This document shows positions 1 through 7,706 of a stretch of 11,070 nucleotides of DNA, piece by piece. Origin of the DNA: Campylobacteraceae bacterium (GTDB lineage: Bacteria; Campylobacterota; Campylobacteria; Campylobacterales; Sulfurospirillaceae); NCBI GenBank assembly GCA_019162915.1, contig JAFLKZ010000118.1, forward strand, positions 1-11,070. Reading direction: 5' to 3'. The notes under the pieces are model-generated. The model did no database searches and was not told the DNA's origin. It was given only the letters and a program-made list of their open reading frames with translations. Made by a program: the position numbers and the translations under genes. Position 1 is the first letter of the stretch; each line of letters opens with the position of its first letter.

Positions 1-2
1 GA

Positions 3-1289
3 AATAGTTTTATACTACAATTAGTGTCTGCTTCGGCGACACTAATTGTTATTTTTTCCGTTATTCTCTACAACTACATTAAAATCTCCGTCTTTGAAGA
101 CATTACCCAAGAATTAACCAAACAGGCTTCTATTATAGCTACCTCAAGAGCTAGCTCTTTAGAGAGAATGGGGGTAAATATGTTTGACCCATCATTTAGT
201 TCTATTAATAATCCCGTAGACGTACAAGTAACTGTTGCCATTAGGGTCAATCAAGGGAATGTTACTTCCTTTGAACATAGTGAAAAAGAGGGACAAAAAT
301 TTCTCACCATTTACTATCCTCTCGAAAAAAGAAAGTTTAATTTTATTTCAATCACTAAAAATATTTCAAACACCGATACGCTTTTAGATAAAATTTTAAA
401 AAATATTCTTATCATCAATTTTACTGCTATTTTTCTAATACTTTTTTATGCACTTTTTTTATCGCGAATGCTTCTGTTACCGATTCGTTCCTTAACCAAC
501 AAACTAGCAACGATGAATGAAAATTTTCTTCAAATTATCGATACGAAAATTCTTCCTAGTGAATTTCAACCATTGGGAGTGAGTATTAATAAACTCGTTG
601 ATCGTATTCAAATTTTTGTTAACTCACAAAAAGAGCTTTTTATTGGGGCTGCCCATGAATTAAAAACCCCTCTTGCTGTCATGAAAACTAAAAATGAAGT
701 CACCTTGCTCAAACCAAGGGAATGCGAAAAATACATAGAAACTATCCAAAGTAATAATAAATCAATTAATGATATGAATAAGATGATAACAAATATTTTA
801 GAAATTGGGAGGCAAGAGAGTGCTCAATTTGAAAAACCAATTGAAATCGATCTTATTAATTTCCTAAAAGAGCAAAACAATAATTACACTATTTTGGCAA
901 AAATGGAAGAAAAAAATATTATTGAAAAAATTACGCCCAAAAGTTATAAAATGACGATACAACCAACACTTCTTGTCCATATCTTACAAAATTTCGTTCA
1001 AAATGCTATCAAATTTACTTCCAAAAATGGTAATATCACAATACAATCTTATGCCAACAACGAAGGATTTTACGTTTTAGTCATCGATGAAGGCATAGGT
1101 GTTGATGAAAGTAAAGATCTTTTTGCCCCTTTTAAAAGATACGGTAATTACTCAGGAGCTGGACTTGGACTCTTTTTGGCTAAAAGTGCAGCTGATGCTA
1201 TCGGTGCGAATATAACGATCAAAAATAGAGTTGATAGACAAGGAACGGTAGCAACTCTGCATATACCTTCTAAAAAAACTGCTGTTTAA
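3..1289 (+). CDS. Sensor histidine kinase, 5'-truncated by the window edge
   Basis: This is a membrane-bound two-component sensor kinase that would autophosphorylate on His and pass phosphate to a response regulator. A GTG at 24 could start it, but the frame stays open to the window edge (upstream codons read N-S-F-I-L-Q-L), and starting at 24 would cut into the first membrane segment. The true start is therefore probably outside the window. Counting from the GTG: remainder of membrane segment 1 at about 1-19, an extracytoplasmic sensor region of about 100 residues, membrane segment 2 at about 127-152, then a short HAMP-like linker. The HisKA H-box is AHELKTPLAVMK, with phospho-acceptor His211 (codon 654-656). 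The ATPase domain has an N-box (QNAIKF, Asn327), a G1 box (DEGIGVD), an F-box (FAPF) and a G2 box (GAGLGLFLAK), so the catalytic core is complete. No signal-specific domain is recognisable. A partner response regulator is not in the window; the usual place would be just upstream. Confidence 0.9.
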   Translation, partial: NSFILQLVSASATLIVIFSVILYNYIKISVFEDITQELTKQASIIATSRASSLERMGVNMFDPSFSSINNPVDVQVTVAIRVNQGNVTSFEHSEKEGQKFLTIYYPLEKRKFNFISITKNISNTDTLLDKILKNILIINFTAIFLILFYALFLSRMLLLPIRSLTNKLATMNENFLQIIDTKILPSEFQPLGVSINKLVDRIQIFVNSQKELFIGAAHELKTPLAVMKTKNEVTLLKPRECEKYIETIQSNNKSINDMNKMITNILEIGRQESAQFEKPIEIDLINFLKEQNNNYTILAKMEEKNIIEKITPKSYKMTIQPTLLVHILQNFVQNAIKFTSKNGNITIQSYANNEGFYVLVIDEGIGVDESKDLFAPFKRYGNYSGAGLGLFLAKSAADAIGANITIKNRVDRQGTVATLHIPSKKTAV

Positions 1290-1312
1290 ATTTTATTAAA
1301 GTATTTTTAGTG

Positions 1313-1318
1313 TATAAA
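1313..1318 (+). promoter_or_regulatory. Possible sigma70 -10 box for the ferredoxin-phosphatase unit
   Basis: The 65-base gap between the kinase and the ferredoxin contains TATAAA at 1313-1318, preceded by T-rich DNA (1291-1309). That resembles Campylobacterota vegetative promoters, which rely on the -10 box and periodic T-tracts rather than a strong -35. The gap has no obvious terminator, so read-through from the kinase is equally possible. The call rests on one AT-rich hexamer and is weak. Confidence 0.3.
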
Positions 1319-1354
1319 CTTGTCAAAAATTAGAAACAATAATAAGGAAAATAT

Positions 1355-1606
1355 ATGTCATTAATGATAACCGAAGAATGTATTGCATGTGATGCATGTC
1401 GCGATGAGTGCCCAACTGGAGCCATAGAAGAGTCAGATCCTATCTATATCATAGATCCAGATATCTGTACTGAGTGTGTTGGGCACTATGATGAGCCTTC
1501 TTGTATAGCTGTCTGCCCCGTAGAGTGCATTATCCCTGACCCAGACAACATAGAGAGTGTTGAAGAGCTAAAGCTCAAATTTGAACAGCTTAATAGCGAA
1601 GAATAA
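1355..1606 (+). CDS. fdxB: 2x[4Fe-4S] ferredoxin, FdxB/YfhL type
   Basis: This 83-residue soluble ferredoxin would carry low-potential electrons in the cytoplasm. Cys9, Cys12, Cys15 and Cys19-Pro form a CX2CX2CX3CP motif for one cluster. Cys38, Cys41, Cys50 and Cys54-Pro form CX2CX8CX3CP for the other. The eight-residue insert in the second motif and the acidic helical C-terminal extension are typical of the Allochromatium/YfhL-type ferredoxins rather than short clostridial ones. An extra cysteine, Cys58, lies just after the second motif. The ATG has a good Shine-Dalgarno (TAAGGAA, 1343-1349). The stop TAA shares its last A with the ATG of the phosphatase gene. The ferredoxin-Ppx/GppA pairing is familiar from Campylobacter and Helicobacter genomes. 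The redox partner cannot be told from the sequence. Confidence 0.93.
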   Translation: MSLMITEECIACDACRDECPTGAIEESDPIYIIDPDICTECVGHYDEPSCIAVCPVECIIPDPDNIESVEELKLKFEQLNSEE

Positions 1607-3072
1607 TGTCGAAACGTACTGCCATTATCGACATAGGGTCAAACTCTGCGAGAATGGCAATATTTGAAAAAAGTAGTCGCTTTGCTTTCCATCTTATTAG
1701 CGAAACAAAGAGTCGTGTTAGAATTGGTGAGGGTGCTTACAACTTTGAAGGAGTGCTGCAAGATGCTGCACTTCAAAGAGCTTTTAATGCGTTAGAAGAA
1801 TTTAATCAAATCATTAAAAGTCTCAAATGTACAAAGATACTTTGCATCGCAACTTCTGCGTTAAGAGATGCTCCCAACTCCTTTGAATTTATCAAGAGAG
1901 TCAGTGACAAACTCAACATTAACATTAAAATTATAGATGGGAAAAAAGAAGCCTATTACGGTGCTGTTGGCTCTTTAAACTATCTTAAAGAGACAAAAAA
2001 TGCTGTTACCATAGATATTGGAGGAGGTTCTACCGAACTTGCTAAAATAGAAAATGGCAATATTGTCGAAACTATTTCCTTAAACATCGGTACAGTGCGG
2101 CTAAAGGAACTCTATTTTGATAAAAAAATATCTTTAGAAGAAATTCGTTATGCCATTGCTCAAGAGATTGATACTATCCCTAAGAGATTTTGTTCAGATA
2201 CCATTATAGGCATTGGAGGGACACTTCGCTCTTTATCTAAGATGATTATGGAAAAAATAAACTATCCTTTAAAAACTGTCCATGGATTTGAATATAGCGT
2301 TGAGAGCCATGCCGAACTTGTTGAACGTATCATTAGTTCTGACGTTTTAGAGTTAAAAAATATTGGTGTTAGAAAAGATAGATACGATACTATGCGAGAA
2401 GGTTGTATCATTTTTCAATCTATCTATCAAGCACTTGCTTCAAAAAGTGTTATTACCAGCGGTGCGGGAGTGAGAGAAGGAGCTTATCTTTGTGACTTAC
2501 TTCGCTCAAACAACCATAAGTTTAGCCCTGGATTTAAACTTAGTCTAAGAAGCATGAAAGATAGATTTTCTATTCATGATAAAAATGACTTGTTTGTTAA
2601 GAAAATTGCAAGTTTATTATTTGACACACTTTCACCCGTTCATAATATACCAGAAAAATATAAATTCGAGCTCTGTGTTGCAGCTGAACTGTATAATATA
2701 GGAACAAAATTAGGATTTTACCAAAATCAACTTCATAGCTTTTATTTTGTAGTCAATAACTTAAACTATGGATTTTCGCACGAAGAAAAAATATTAATAG
2801 CAATACTGATAAAATATCATACAAAAAAATTACCTACTGATGAAGATGCACAAGAGTACAAAACACTTCTTCCAGATATGCAAATTGTTAATTGGCTAAG
2901 CTTTTTACTTTCTTTAGCAAAAGCTATTAATACAGATCTTAGCATGGGGAAAATAGAGTTTAGCTACCAAAATCATACACTTAGTATTCAAGCAGAAAAA
3001 AAGCTTTTTTTAGCAAAAGAGAGTATCAAACAACTGATCAAACCTGCGTCATTTGCAATTATTATAAAGTAA
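1606..3072 (+). CDS. ppx: Ppx/GppA-family exopolyphosphatase / pppGpp phosphohydrolase
   Basis: This 488-residue member of the ASKHA-fold Ppx/GppA family hydrolyses terminal phosphates of polyphosphate and/or the gamma-phosphate of pppGpp in the cytoplasm, linking phosphate storage to the stringent response. Visible signatures are the N-terminal phosphate loop IDIGSNSARM (residues 8-17), TSALRDAPN (83-91), the G-K-K-E-A segment (112-116) that keeps the Glu before Ala in the family's catalytic region, the second loop IDIGGGSTEL (136-145), SLNIGTVRLKEL (158-169) and GIGGTLRSL (202-210). The C-terminal part from about residue 310 resembles the HD-like all-helical domain of longer family members (for example AAELYNIGTKLG and the later IKYHTKK). 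Start choice: the ATG at 1606 overlaps the ferredoxin stop (TAATG) with only a weak Shine-Dalgarno, suggesting translational coupling. Sequence alone does not separate Ppx from GppA activity. Confidence 0.92.
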   Translation: MSKRTAIIDIGSNSARMAIFEKSSRFAFHLISETKSRVRIGEGAYNFEGVLQDAALQRAFNALEEFNQIIKSLKCTKILCIATSALRDAPNSFEFIKRVSDKLNINIKIIDGKKEAYYGAVGSLNYLKETKNAVTIDIGGGSTELAKIENGNIVETISLNIGTVRLKELYFDKKISLEEIRYAIAQEIDTIPKRFCSDTIIGIGGTLRSLSKMIMEKINYPLKTVHGFEYSVESHAELVERIISSDVLELKNIGVRKDRYDTMREGCIIFQSIYQALASKSVITSGAGVREGAYLCDLLRSNNHKFSPGFKLSLRSMKDRFSIHDKNDLFVKKIASLLFDTLSPVHNIPEKYKFELCVAAELYNIGTKLGFYQNQLHSFYFVVNNLNYGFSHEEKILIAILIKYHTKKLPTDEDAQEYKTLLPDMQIVNWLSFLLSLAKAINTDLSMGKIEFSYQNHTLSIQAEKKLFLAKESIKQLIKPASFAIIIK

Positions 3073-3116
3073 GTAAGAAAGATAAAGTAACGCGTAGAAG
3101 AAAGTAGAAGATTTTG

Positions 3117-3153
3117 GCTTCTTGCAAAAATGATTTTGCAAGAAGCTTTTTTT
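3117..3153 (+). terminator. Rho-independent terminator after ppx
   Basis: A perfect 13-base-pair stem is formed by GCTTCTTGCAAAA (3117-3129) and TTTTGCAAGAAGC (3134-3146), with a four-base ATGA loop, directly followed by seven T residues (3147-3153). It lies 44 bases after the ppx stop and just beyond the bamA stop (3157). The T-tract is on the + strand side only. On the - strand the stem is followed by CCAAAATCTTC, so it should act mainly on + strand transcription, although the stem could still protect the bamA mRNA 3' end. Confidence 0.85.
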
Positions 3154-3156
3154 ATA

Positions 3157-5382
3157 TTAAAACTTTTGCCCAATAGTAAATTCAAATGATGCTGTTCGAT
3201 CACCCACTTCTTCCATCACTGGCTGAGAGAAAACTAAACCAATTGGTCCTAAAGGTGAAATCCATTCAAGTGCGACACCTGTGCCTGCGCGTTTAATATC
3301 AAGATTATCTTGCCCTATCACACCATAGTCAAAGAATATGGCAGCACGCATTTTAAGTCGCTCAATAAGTGGGAAACTCGCTTCTACTGAGTTTACAAAC
3401 ATCATATTTCCACCTAACAAAGAACCATCTACATCTTTAGGGGCAATAGAATTTGATTCATATCCACGAATCGTTCGGACACCACCCATATAAAACTTCT
3501 CACCAAATGAATTCTTTTCAATACCACTTATTTCTAAATATTTAGCTTGTGCTTTATAGCGCAAAATCAAATCATAATCAATCAGGTCATTTAAACCATA
3601 GTAAATTGCAAACTTATTCACACTACTTACAAATTCTTTATCTCCACCAAGTCCTGCGATTTCTAAACTCGAACTAGCACTAATACCATGTCGTGGTAAA
3701 TAAAAATCATCGGTATTATTAAAAGAAATTGAAGGAACAATTGAACTTTTAAGTATATTCCCTTCTGGAAGAAGTGCGGCAATAGTACTAGTACTTGGAT
3801 TATAATCCTTAGATTGCTCTAAAATATATCCAATAGAAGCACCCCAATTTCGACCTAATTTTCTACCAAGAACTACATTAAACCCTTGCTTATCTTCATC
3901 ATAGTAAAAATAATCACTGTTAGACGCATAAATTCTTCCACTTAAGCTATAAATAGAATCAAATAAACGTGGATTGGCTAAAGAGATAGCACCACTAAGC
4001 TGACTATCTGAACGCTCAAGATCGATACCGGCTCTAAGACCTGAACCAAAGATATTGCCATCTGAGAGACTTGCACTAAGCAATAAACCATCAGATGATC
4101 CATATCCTATGCCACCACCAATTGAACCTGTTGACGCTTCTTTAACATTAACCACTAAATCCATAGAATTTTTAGTAAGTCTCTCTTCTTTAATCTCGAC
4201 ATCTTCAAAATAACCTGTTCTTTTTAATGCACTTTTAGAATCAACAACATCTGTTCTTGTATATTGATCCCCATTTGCTAGGAAAATTTCTCTTCGTACT
4301 ACTCTATCTATCGTTCTACTATTACCCGCAATCCTGACACTATTGATGTAAACTTTTTCACCAGGAAAAACGCGATATGTTATATTTGCTAAGTGTTTTT
4401 CTTTATCATTTTTGACATCAGGGCTAACTTTGACAAAAGCGTATCCAAGGTCTGCTACTTTTGTCTCAATAAGTGTTATATCTTTTCTAAGTTTTGCCAC
4501 ATTAAAGACTTTTCCATTTTGCAAGAACATCTCTTCGATGACAGCTTTAGCGTCTATTAAACCATCCATTATCTCTATATCAACACTTCCTACTTTATAC
4601 TGCTCACCTTCTTTAACGCTATAAACTAAATTCGCAGTATAACTATCCAAATAAGTTTTCATGAAAGGAGCACTGACTTCAGAGTCGAGATAACCATGTT
4701 GCATATAGACATCTTTGATTCTAGCTGAGTCATTTTCTAAGTCACTCATTCTCAATTTACCATCATTAAACCCCCACAACCAAGGAATCATCTCTTCTGA
4801 TTTATTGGCAATGCTTGGTTCTACATCTTTATACTTTAGCTCCTTAGCTCCACAAATATCAACTGTTTTAATAATAATGTTTTCACCACGATTAATAATA
4901 AAATCAAGAGAGAGGGAAAGCTTTTCAGCTAATGGTTCTGTTTTAATTTCAACAACTGTATCAAAGTAGCCCTTGTCTTCAAAGAATTTTACTATTTTCA
5001 GTTTTGAAATTTCTGCTTTTTGTTCATCATAAACTTCACCTTTTTTAATAGTGGCAAGTTTTGCAATCTCATCCTTATCGCTCTCACTTATACCTATAAA
5101 ATCAATCTTTGCGATAACTGGTTTTTCTTTTACATGTATAACTAATTGACCTTCTCCAACTTCTTCTACCCACACATCTTCAAAATAGTTTTGCTTATAA
5201 AGCGTTTTAATCGCTTTATCTATCTTTTCAATGTCAATAGAATCCCCAACAGAGATATCTATCATCTCCATCGCACTTTCAGGGGAAAGGTGAATCATAC
5301 CATCAAACTTTAGACTCTTTAAGGTAGCTGAGTACAAAGATGTAGCAACAATGAGACATAATATGGCTATTTTTTTTATCAT
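3157..5382 (-). CDS. bamA: Outer-membrane protein assembly factor BamA (Omp85/YaeT)
   Basis: This 741-residue precursor is the core of the BAM complex, which folds and inserts beta-barrel proteins into the outer membrane. The start is ATG 5382-5380, because it opens a signal peptide (MIKKIAILCLIVATSLYSA) and has AGGG six bases upstream. The reading frame continues further upstream, but that would bury the signal peptide behind 60 implausible residues lying over the divergent tyrA gene. After the signal come tandem POTRA domains to about residue 415, with recurring motifs such as Y-F-E-D-V and G-Y-F-(E/D). A C-terminal 16-strand-type barrel follows (about 420-741). The loop-6 signature R-G-Y is at residues 639-641, and the protein ends in the aromatic FTIGQKF expected of a BAM substrate. 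It is divergent from tyrA, an arrangement also known in Campylobacter jejuni. It is presumably essential. Confidence 0.96.
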   Translation of the reverse strand: MIKKIAILCLIVATSLYSATLKSLKFDGMIHLSPESAMEMIDISVGDSIDIEKIDKAIKTLYKQNYFEDVWVEEVGEGQLVIHVKEKPVIAKIDFIGISESDKDEIAKLATIKKGEVYDEQKAEISKLKIVKFFEDKGYFDTVVEIKTEPLAEKLSLSLDFIINRGENIIIKTVDICGAKELKYKDVEPSIANKSEEMIPWLWGFNDGKLRMSDLENDSARIKDVYMQHGYLDSEVSAPFMKTYLDSYTANLVYSVKEGEQYKVGSVDIEIMDGLIDAKAVIEEMFLQNGKVFNVAKLRKDITLIETKVADLGYAFVKVSPDVKNDKEKHLANITYRVFPGEKVYINSVRIAGNSRTIDRVVRREIFLANGDQYTRTDVVDSKSALKRTGYFEDVEIKEERLTKNSMDLVVNVKEASTGSIGGGIGYGSSDGLLLSASLSDGNIFGSGLRAGIDLERSDSQLSGAISLANPRLFDSIYSLSGRIYASNSDYFYYDEDKQGFNVVLGRKLGRNWGASIGYILEQSKDYNPSTSTIAALLPEGNILKSSIVPSISFNNTDDFYLPRHGISASSSLEIAGLGGDKEFVSSVNKFAIYYGLNDLIDYDLILRYKAQAKYLEISGIEKNSFGEKFYMGGVRTIRGYESNSIAPKDVDGSLLGGNMMFVNSVEASFPLIERLKMRAAIFFDYGVIGQDNLDIKRAGTGVALEWISPLGPIGLVFSQPVMEEVGDRTASFEFTIGQKF
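5128..5141. repeat. Degenerate copy of the palindrome (in bamA)
   Basis: TTTTACATGTATAA matches 11 of the 14 bases of CTTTACATGTAAAG around the same ACATGT core. On the bamA strand it encodes I-H-V-K within V-I-H-V-K-E, in the same frame as the perfect copies. It may be a chance match to a POTRA strand. Confidence 0.4.
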
Positions 5383-5483
5383 GATTAACCCTAGAATAGT
5401 ATTTTTAGATATTTTGAAATATAATACTATTTTTAGAATTAAGTGCCTATTAAATAACTTTGGCATATTTGCAAGGAGTATAA
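5383..5483. promoter_or_regulatory. bamA/tyrA divergent promoter region with dyad
   Basis: All signals for two divergent genes must fit into these 101 bases. On the + strand TATAAT (5420-5425) is a good -10 for tyrA. On the - strand TATTAT (complement of 5421-5426) is a good -10 for bamA, so the two boxes overlap face to face. AATAGTATT (5395-5403) and AATACTATT (5423-5431) are an exact 9-base inverted repeat. Inside it ATATTT (5409-5414) pairs with AAATAT (5417-5422). The segment TA(G/C)TATTTTTAGA also occurs as a direct repeat at 5397-5409 and 5425-5437. Neither direction has a convincing -35, which is usual for this phylum. The tyrA Shine-Dalgarno is AAGGAG (5473-5478) and the bamA one is the complement of 5389-5392. 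Transcription starts are inferred, not seen. Confidence 0.45.
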
Positions 5484-6311
5484 ATGACGATTGGAATTGT
5501 TGGACTAGGTTTGATGGGAGGCTCGCTCGGATTAGCATTACAAAACACCAAATTAGTCTCAAAAATCGTAGGATTTGACCACAATCTGACGCACTGCGAA
5601 GAAGCCTTAAAGTTAGGGCTTGTTCATGAAATCGTCTCCTTTAAAGAGATTAAAACATGCGATATTGTTTTTTTAGCCATTCCTGTTGGAGGCATCATTC
5701 GAACACTTCAAGAACTCCAAGATATCGCACCTAATACGACGATAGTTGATTTAGGAAGTACTAAAGAAGAAATCATTAAAGCAACGCCCCCAAGAATAAG
5801 AGCTAACTTTATTGCTGCGCACCCGATGACCGGTACAGAGAGATTTGGGCCTAGTGCTGCTATCCAAAATCTTTACCATGATAAAATTGTTGTCCTTTGC
5901 GATACTGACAATAGTGGAGATTTACATAAAAATCGAGCCATTCAGATTTTTTCGCATATTGGTATGAAAATCGTCTTTATGGACGCCATTTCTCATGACA
6001 CTCATGCCTCTTTTATCTCTCATCTCCCCCACGCGATAAGCTACGCTTTGGCAAATAGCGTTATGGGACAAGAAGATCCTAAAAGTATTTTACTGCTTGC
6101 GGCGGGTGGATTTAAAGATATGAGTAGAATTGCGAAAAGTTCACCTCAAATGTGGGCAGATATCTTTAAACAAAATAAAGAAAATCTCCTCAATTCAATT
6201 AATCTTTTTGAAAAGGAACTCGCAAAATCAAAAAAAATGATTCAAGAAGATGACTGGCAAGGGTTAGAAGCGTGGATGAGCAAAGCTACCACGCTACACA
6301 AGATTCTCTAA
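5484..6311 (+). CDS. tyrA: Prephenate dehydrogenase (TyrA)
   Basis: This 275-residue cytoplasmic enzyme oxidatively decarboxylates prephenate to 4-hydroxyphenylpyruvate in tyrosine biosynthesis. An N-terminal Rossmann fold is shown by G-L-G-L-M-G (Gly7, Gly9, Gly12), and the Asp32 after the second strand argues for NAD+ rather than NADP+. The family's catalytic His lies in A-A-H-P-M-T-G-T-E (His113). The dimerisation/substrate domain carries SHLPHAISYALA (His180, His183) and the conserved GGFKDMSRIA with Arg215, followed by S-P-x-M-W-x-D-I. It has no chorismate mutase and no ACT domain, so it is monofunctional and gives no sequence sign of tyrosine feedback through an ACT fold. The length is usual for the short bacterial form. 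ATG 5484 has AAGGAG five bases upstream. The last 18 bases overlap the convergent batD. Arogenate use cannot be excluded. Confidence 0.95.
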   Translation: MTIGIVGLGLMGGSLGLALQNTKLVSKIVGFDHNLTHCEEALKLGLVHEIVSFKEIKTCDIVFLAIPVGGIIRTLQELQDIAPNTTIVDLGSTKEEIIKATPPRIRANFIAAHPMTGTERFGPSAAIQNLYHDKIVVLCDTDNSGDLHKNRAIQIFSHIGMKIVFMDAISHDTHASFISHLPHAISYALANSVMGQEDPKSILLLAAGGFKDMSRIAKSSPQMWADIFKQNKENLLNSINLFEKELAKSKKMIQEDDWQGLEAWMSKATTLHKIL

Positions 6312-7706
6312 GATAATTTTCACTTTTCGCTTATTTATGGGATGTTTAGCACTCCCATAAATATTTTCTTCTAACTGCAAGATAAGACTCTCTATCTCAT
6401 CATTTTGACCACGATACTTTAAGAGTTTTTGCAAAAGTTCGCGCTCACTCACGTTAAACTTCGGCAAGTTTATTTTTTTATGATACGTCAATACAAAAGC
6501 CAAAGTTACGCAAATACCCAAGAAGAAACCTAACAATAGATTAAAAATATCAAATTGAAATGTTTTCTCTATCTCTTTTTTTTCTTCTTGAATTTCACTT
6601 CTTATGGAAGTTTGCATTGTCGTTTGACCCAACACAGCAATAGCGATTTTTTCGCTTTTAAACTGCTCTAATTTTTGCTTTTGGGCATCAAAGTACGTTA
6701 AGACTATAGGTTCTATGACAAAATCTTTTGGAGAGGTGAGTGAAAACTTTTGGATGAATTCTCCTTTGAGTTTATCCCCTTCCATAAAAGTCTTTATTTT
6801 TGGCAAATCTTCAAAAATAGTTGCCCCCTTTGCCTCTAACTTAAAAGGCTCAATATCATCAAAATTACCCTCACCTGTTATCTTAATGGTCATATTAAGC
6901 GGACTATTTGGTTCTATTGTTTGTCTATCAACATTCACATCAAATGTAAAGTTTCCTAAAATATTGGTTCCCTCAAGCGGCTTTACATGTAAAGTTATTT
7001 CATTGGAAAGAATGCTTTTCCATTTAATTTGATTGGCAAATATATCTTTAGCCATCACTTGTCTCGCAATCTCTATTTTGGCTTTAGGGATGGTTATCTC
7101 ACCACTTTTTTGAGGAAAAATATAATAACTAATCGTATGAACTATATAATTTCCCTCAACAAAAGGTGTATCTTTTTCAGCCTCTTTGAGCCAGAAACCT
7201 TCCATTTGTGGCTTTAAAAATTTCATATCAACCAAATTTTCATTCTTATCTCTTTTGAAAACAAAGGAGAGTTTGACACCTTCTTGTTGCATTGGATTCA
7301 TTTTAGAAACTTTCATTTCAAACAAGAAAGTCTCGTTATTATCTGTTTTCACCAAACCTTTTTGGACAGTTAACGCCAAAAGAGGTGTTGCTTCTTTTTT
7401 ACCATCCACTATGACTTCATAACTAGCTGTCGTAATGTTTTTATCAGGATAAAAAGTCAAATATTGATCTAACTGTTTAGTAACTTTGCCATTTAAAAAT
7501 TCCATACTCTGACGCGTTTGATGCGAAATAATCGGAAAATCTCCTATCTGCGTAATAACGGGAAACTTAATGCTTTCGCCTTGTGCACTCAGCACTAAGG
7601 TGGCACTTTCCCCTTCTTCAATCGTTGATTGCAACCAATATACTTTTGCACCAAAAAGCTCTATCGTACATATCAAAACAAAAATTACACTACCAAGTAA
7701 TCGCAT
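6294..7706 (-). CDS. batD: BatD-family membrane protein (aerotolerance operon)
   Basis: This 470-residue protein has an N-terminal signal sequence (MRLLGSVIFVLICTIELFGA), a large beta-rich extracytoplasmic region, one membrane span (about 388-408, rich in L, F, G) and a cytoplasmic tail of about 60 charged residues. That layout, with segments such as GEGNFDDIEPFKLEAKG and the last place in the operon, fits the BatD/oxygen-tolerance family. No enzymatic residues are evident; it is probably a structural partner of the VWA proteins BatA and BatB. Start: ATG 7706-7704 was chosen because GGAG (complement of 7714-7717) sits seven bases upstream. A GTG at 7727 in the same frame lies deeper inside batB and its only AAAGG touches it directly. 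The start overlaps the batB end by 17 bases, and the 3' end overlaps tyrA by 18. It contains one copy of CTTTACATGTAAAG. Confidence 0.86.
   Translation of the reverse strand: MRLLGSVIFVLICTIELFGAKVYWLQSTIEEGESATLVLSAQGESIKFPVITQIGDFPIISHQTRQSMEFLNGKVTKQLDQYLTFYPDKNITTASYEVIVDGKKEATPLLALTVQKGLVKTDNNETFLFEMKVSKMNPMQQEGVKLSFVFKRDKNENLVDMKFLKPQMEGFWLKEAEKDTPFVEGNYIVHTISYYIFPQKSGEITIPKAKIEIARQVMAKDIFANQIKWKSILSNEITLHVKPLEGTNILGNFTFDVNVDRQTIEPNSPLNMTIKITGEGNFDDIEPFKLEAKGATIFEDLPKIKTFMEGDKLKGEFIQKFSLTSPKDFVIEPIVLTYFDAQKQKLEQFKSEKIAIAVLGQTTMQTSIRSEIQEEKKEIEKTFQFDIFNLLLGFFLGICVTLAFVLTYHKKINLPKFNVSERELLQKLLKYRGQNDEIESLILQLEENIYGSAKHPINKRKVKIILENLV
6332..6372 (+). terminator. Terminator-like hairpin for tyrA lying inside batD
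   Basis: A perfect 11-base-pair stem joins TATTTATGGGA (6332-6342) and TCCCATAAATA (6353-6363) around a ten-base loop, then TTTTCTTCT on the + strand. It begins 20 bases after the tyrA stop, the expected place for an intrinsic terminator. The same bases encode N-I-Y-G-S-A-K-H-P-I-N near the BatD C-terminus on the other strand. The T-tract is interrupted by C and the loop is long, so strength is uncertain. Confidence 0.5.
6981..6994. repeat. Palindrome CTTTACATGTAAAG, copy 1 (in batD)
   Basis: This is a perfect 14-base inverted repeat. On the batD coding strand it reads TTA CAT GTA AAG (with the last base of the preceding codon) and encodes L-H-V-K within I-T-L-H-V-K-P. It is identical to two other copies in this window. 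Confidence 0.9.

Noticed and set aside
24..26. GTG at 24 as the true start of the histidine kinase
   Set aside because: The frame is open to the window edge with hydrophobic codons before it, and starting here would leave membrane segment 1 without a cytoplasmic lead-in. No Shine-Dalgarno is visible.
2988..3203. Small - strand open frame overlapping the ppx and bamA ends
   Set aside because: It runs antisense to conserved ppx sequence, spans the terminator, has no recognisable domain, and its composition reflects the complement of the real gene.
5383..5562. Upstream extension of the bamA frame by 60 codons
   Set aside because: It would bury a clear signal peptide, run through the divergent promoter and overlap tyrA. 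ATG 5382 has its own Shine-Dalgarno and gives a normal BamA length.
6269..6295. Hairpin at the batD stop (AGCGTGG with CCACGCT) as a batD terminator
   Set aside because: The seven-bp stem has a large loop and is followed on the - strand by TCTAACCCTTG, not a T-tract, and it lies within tyrA codons. It is more likely chance.
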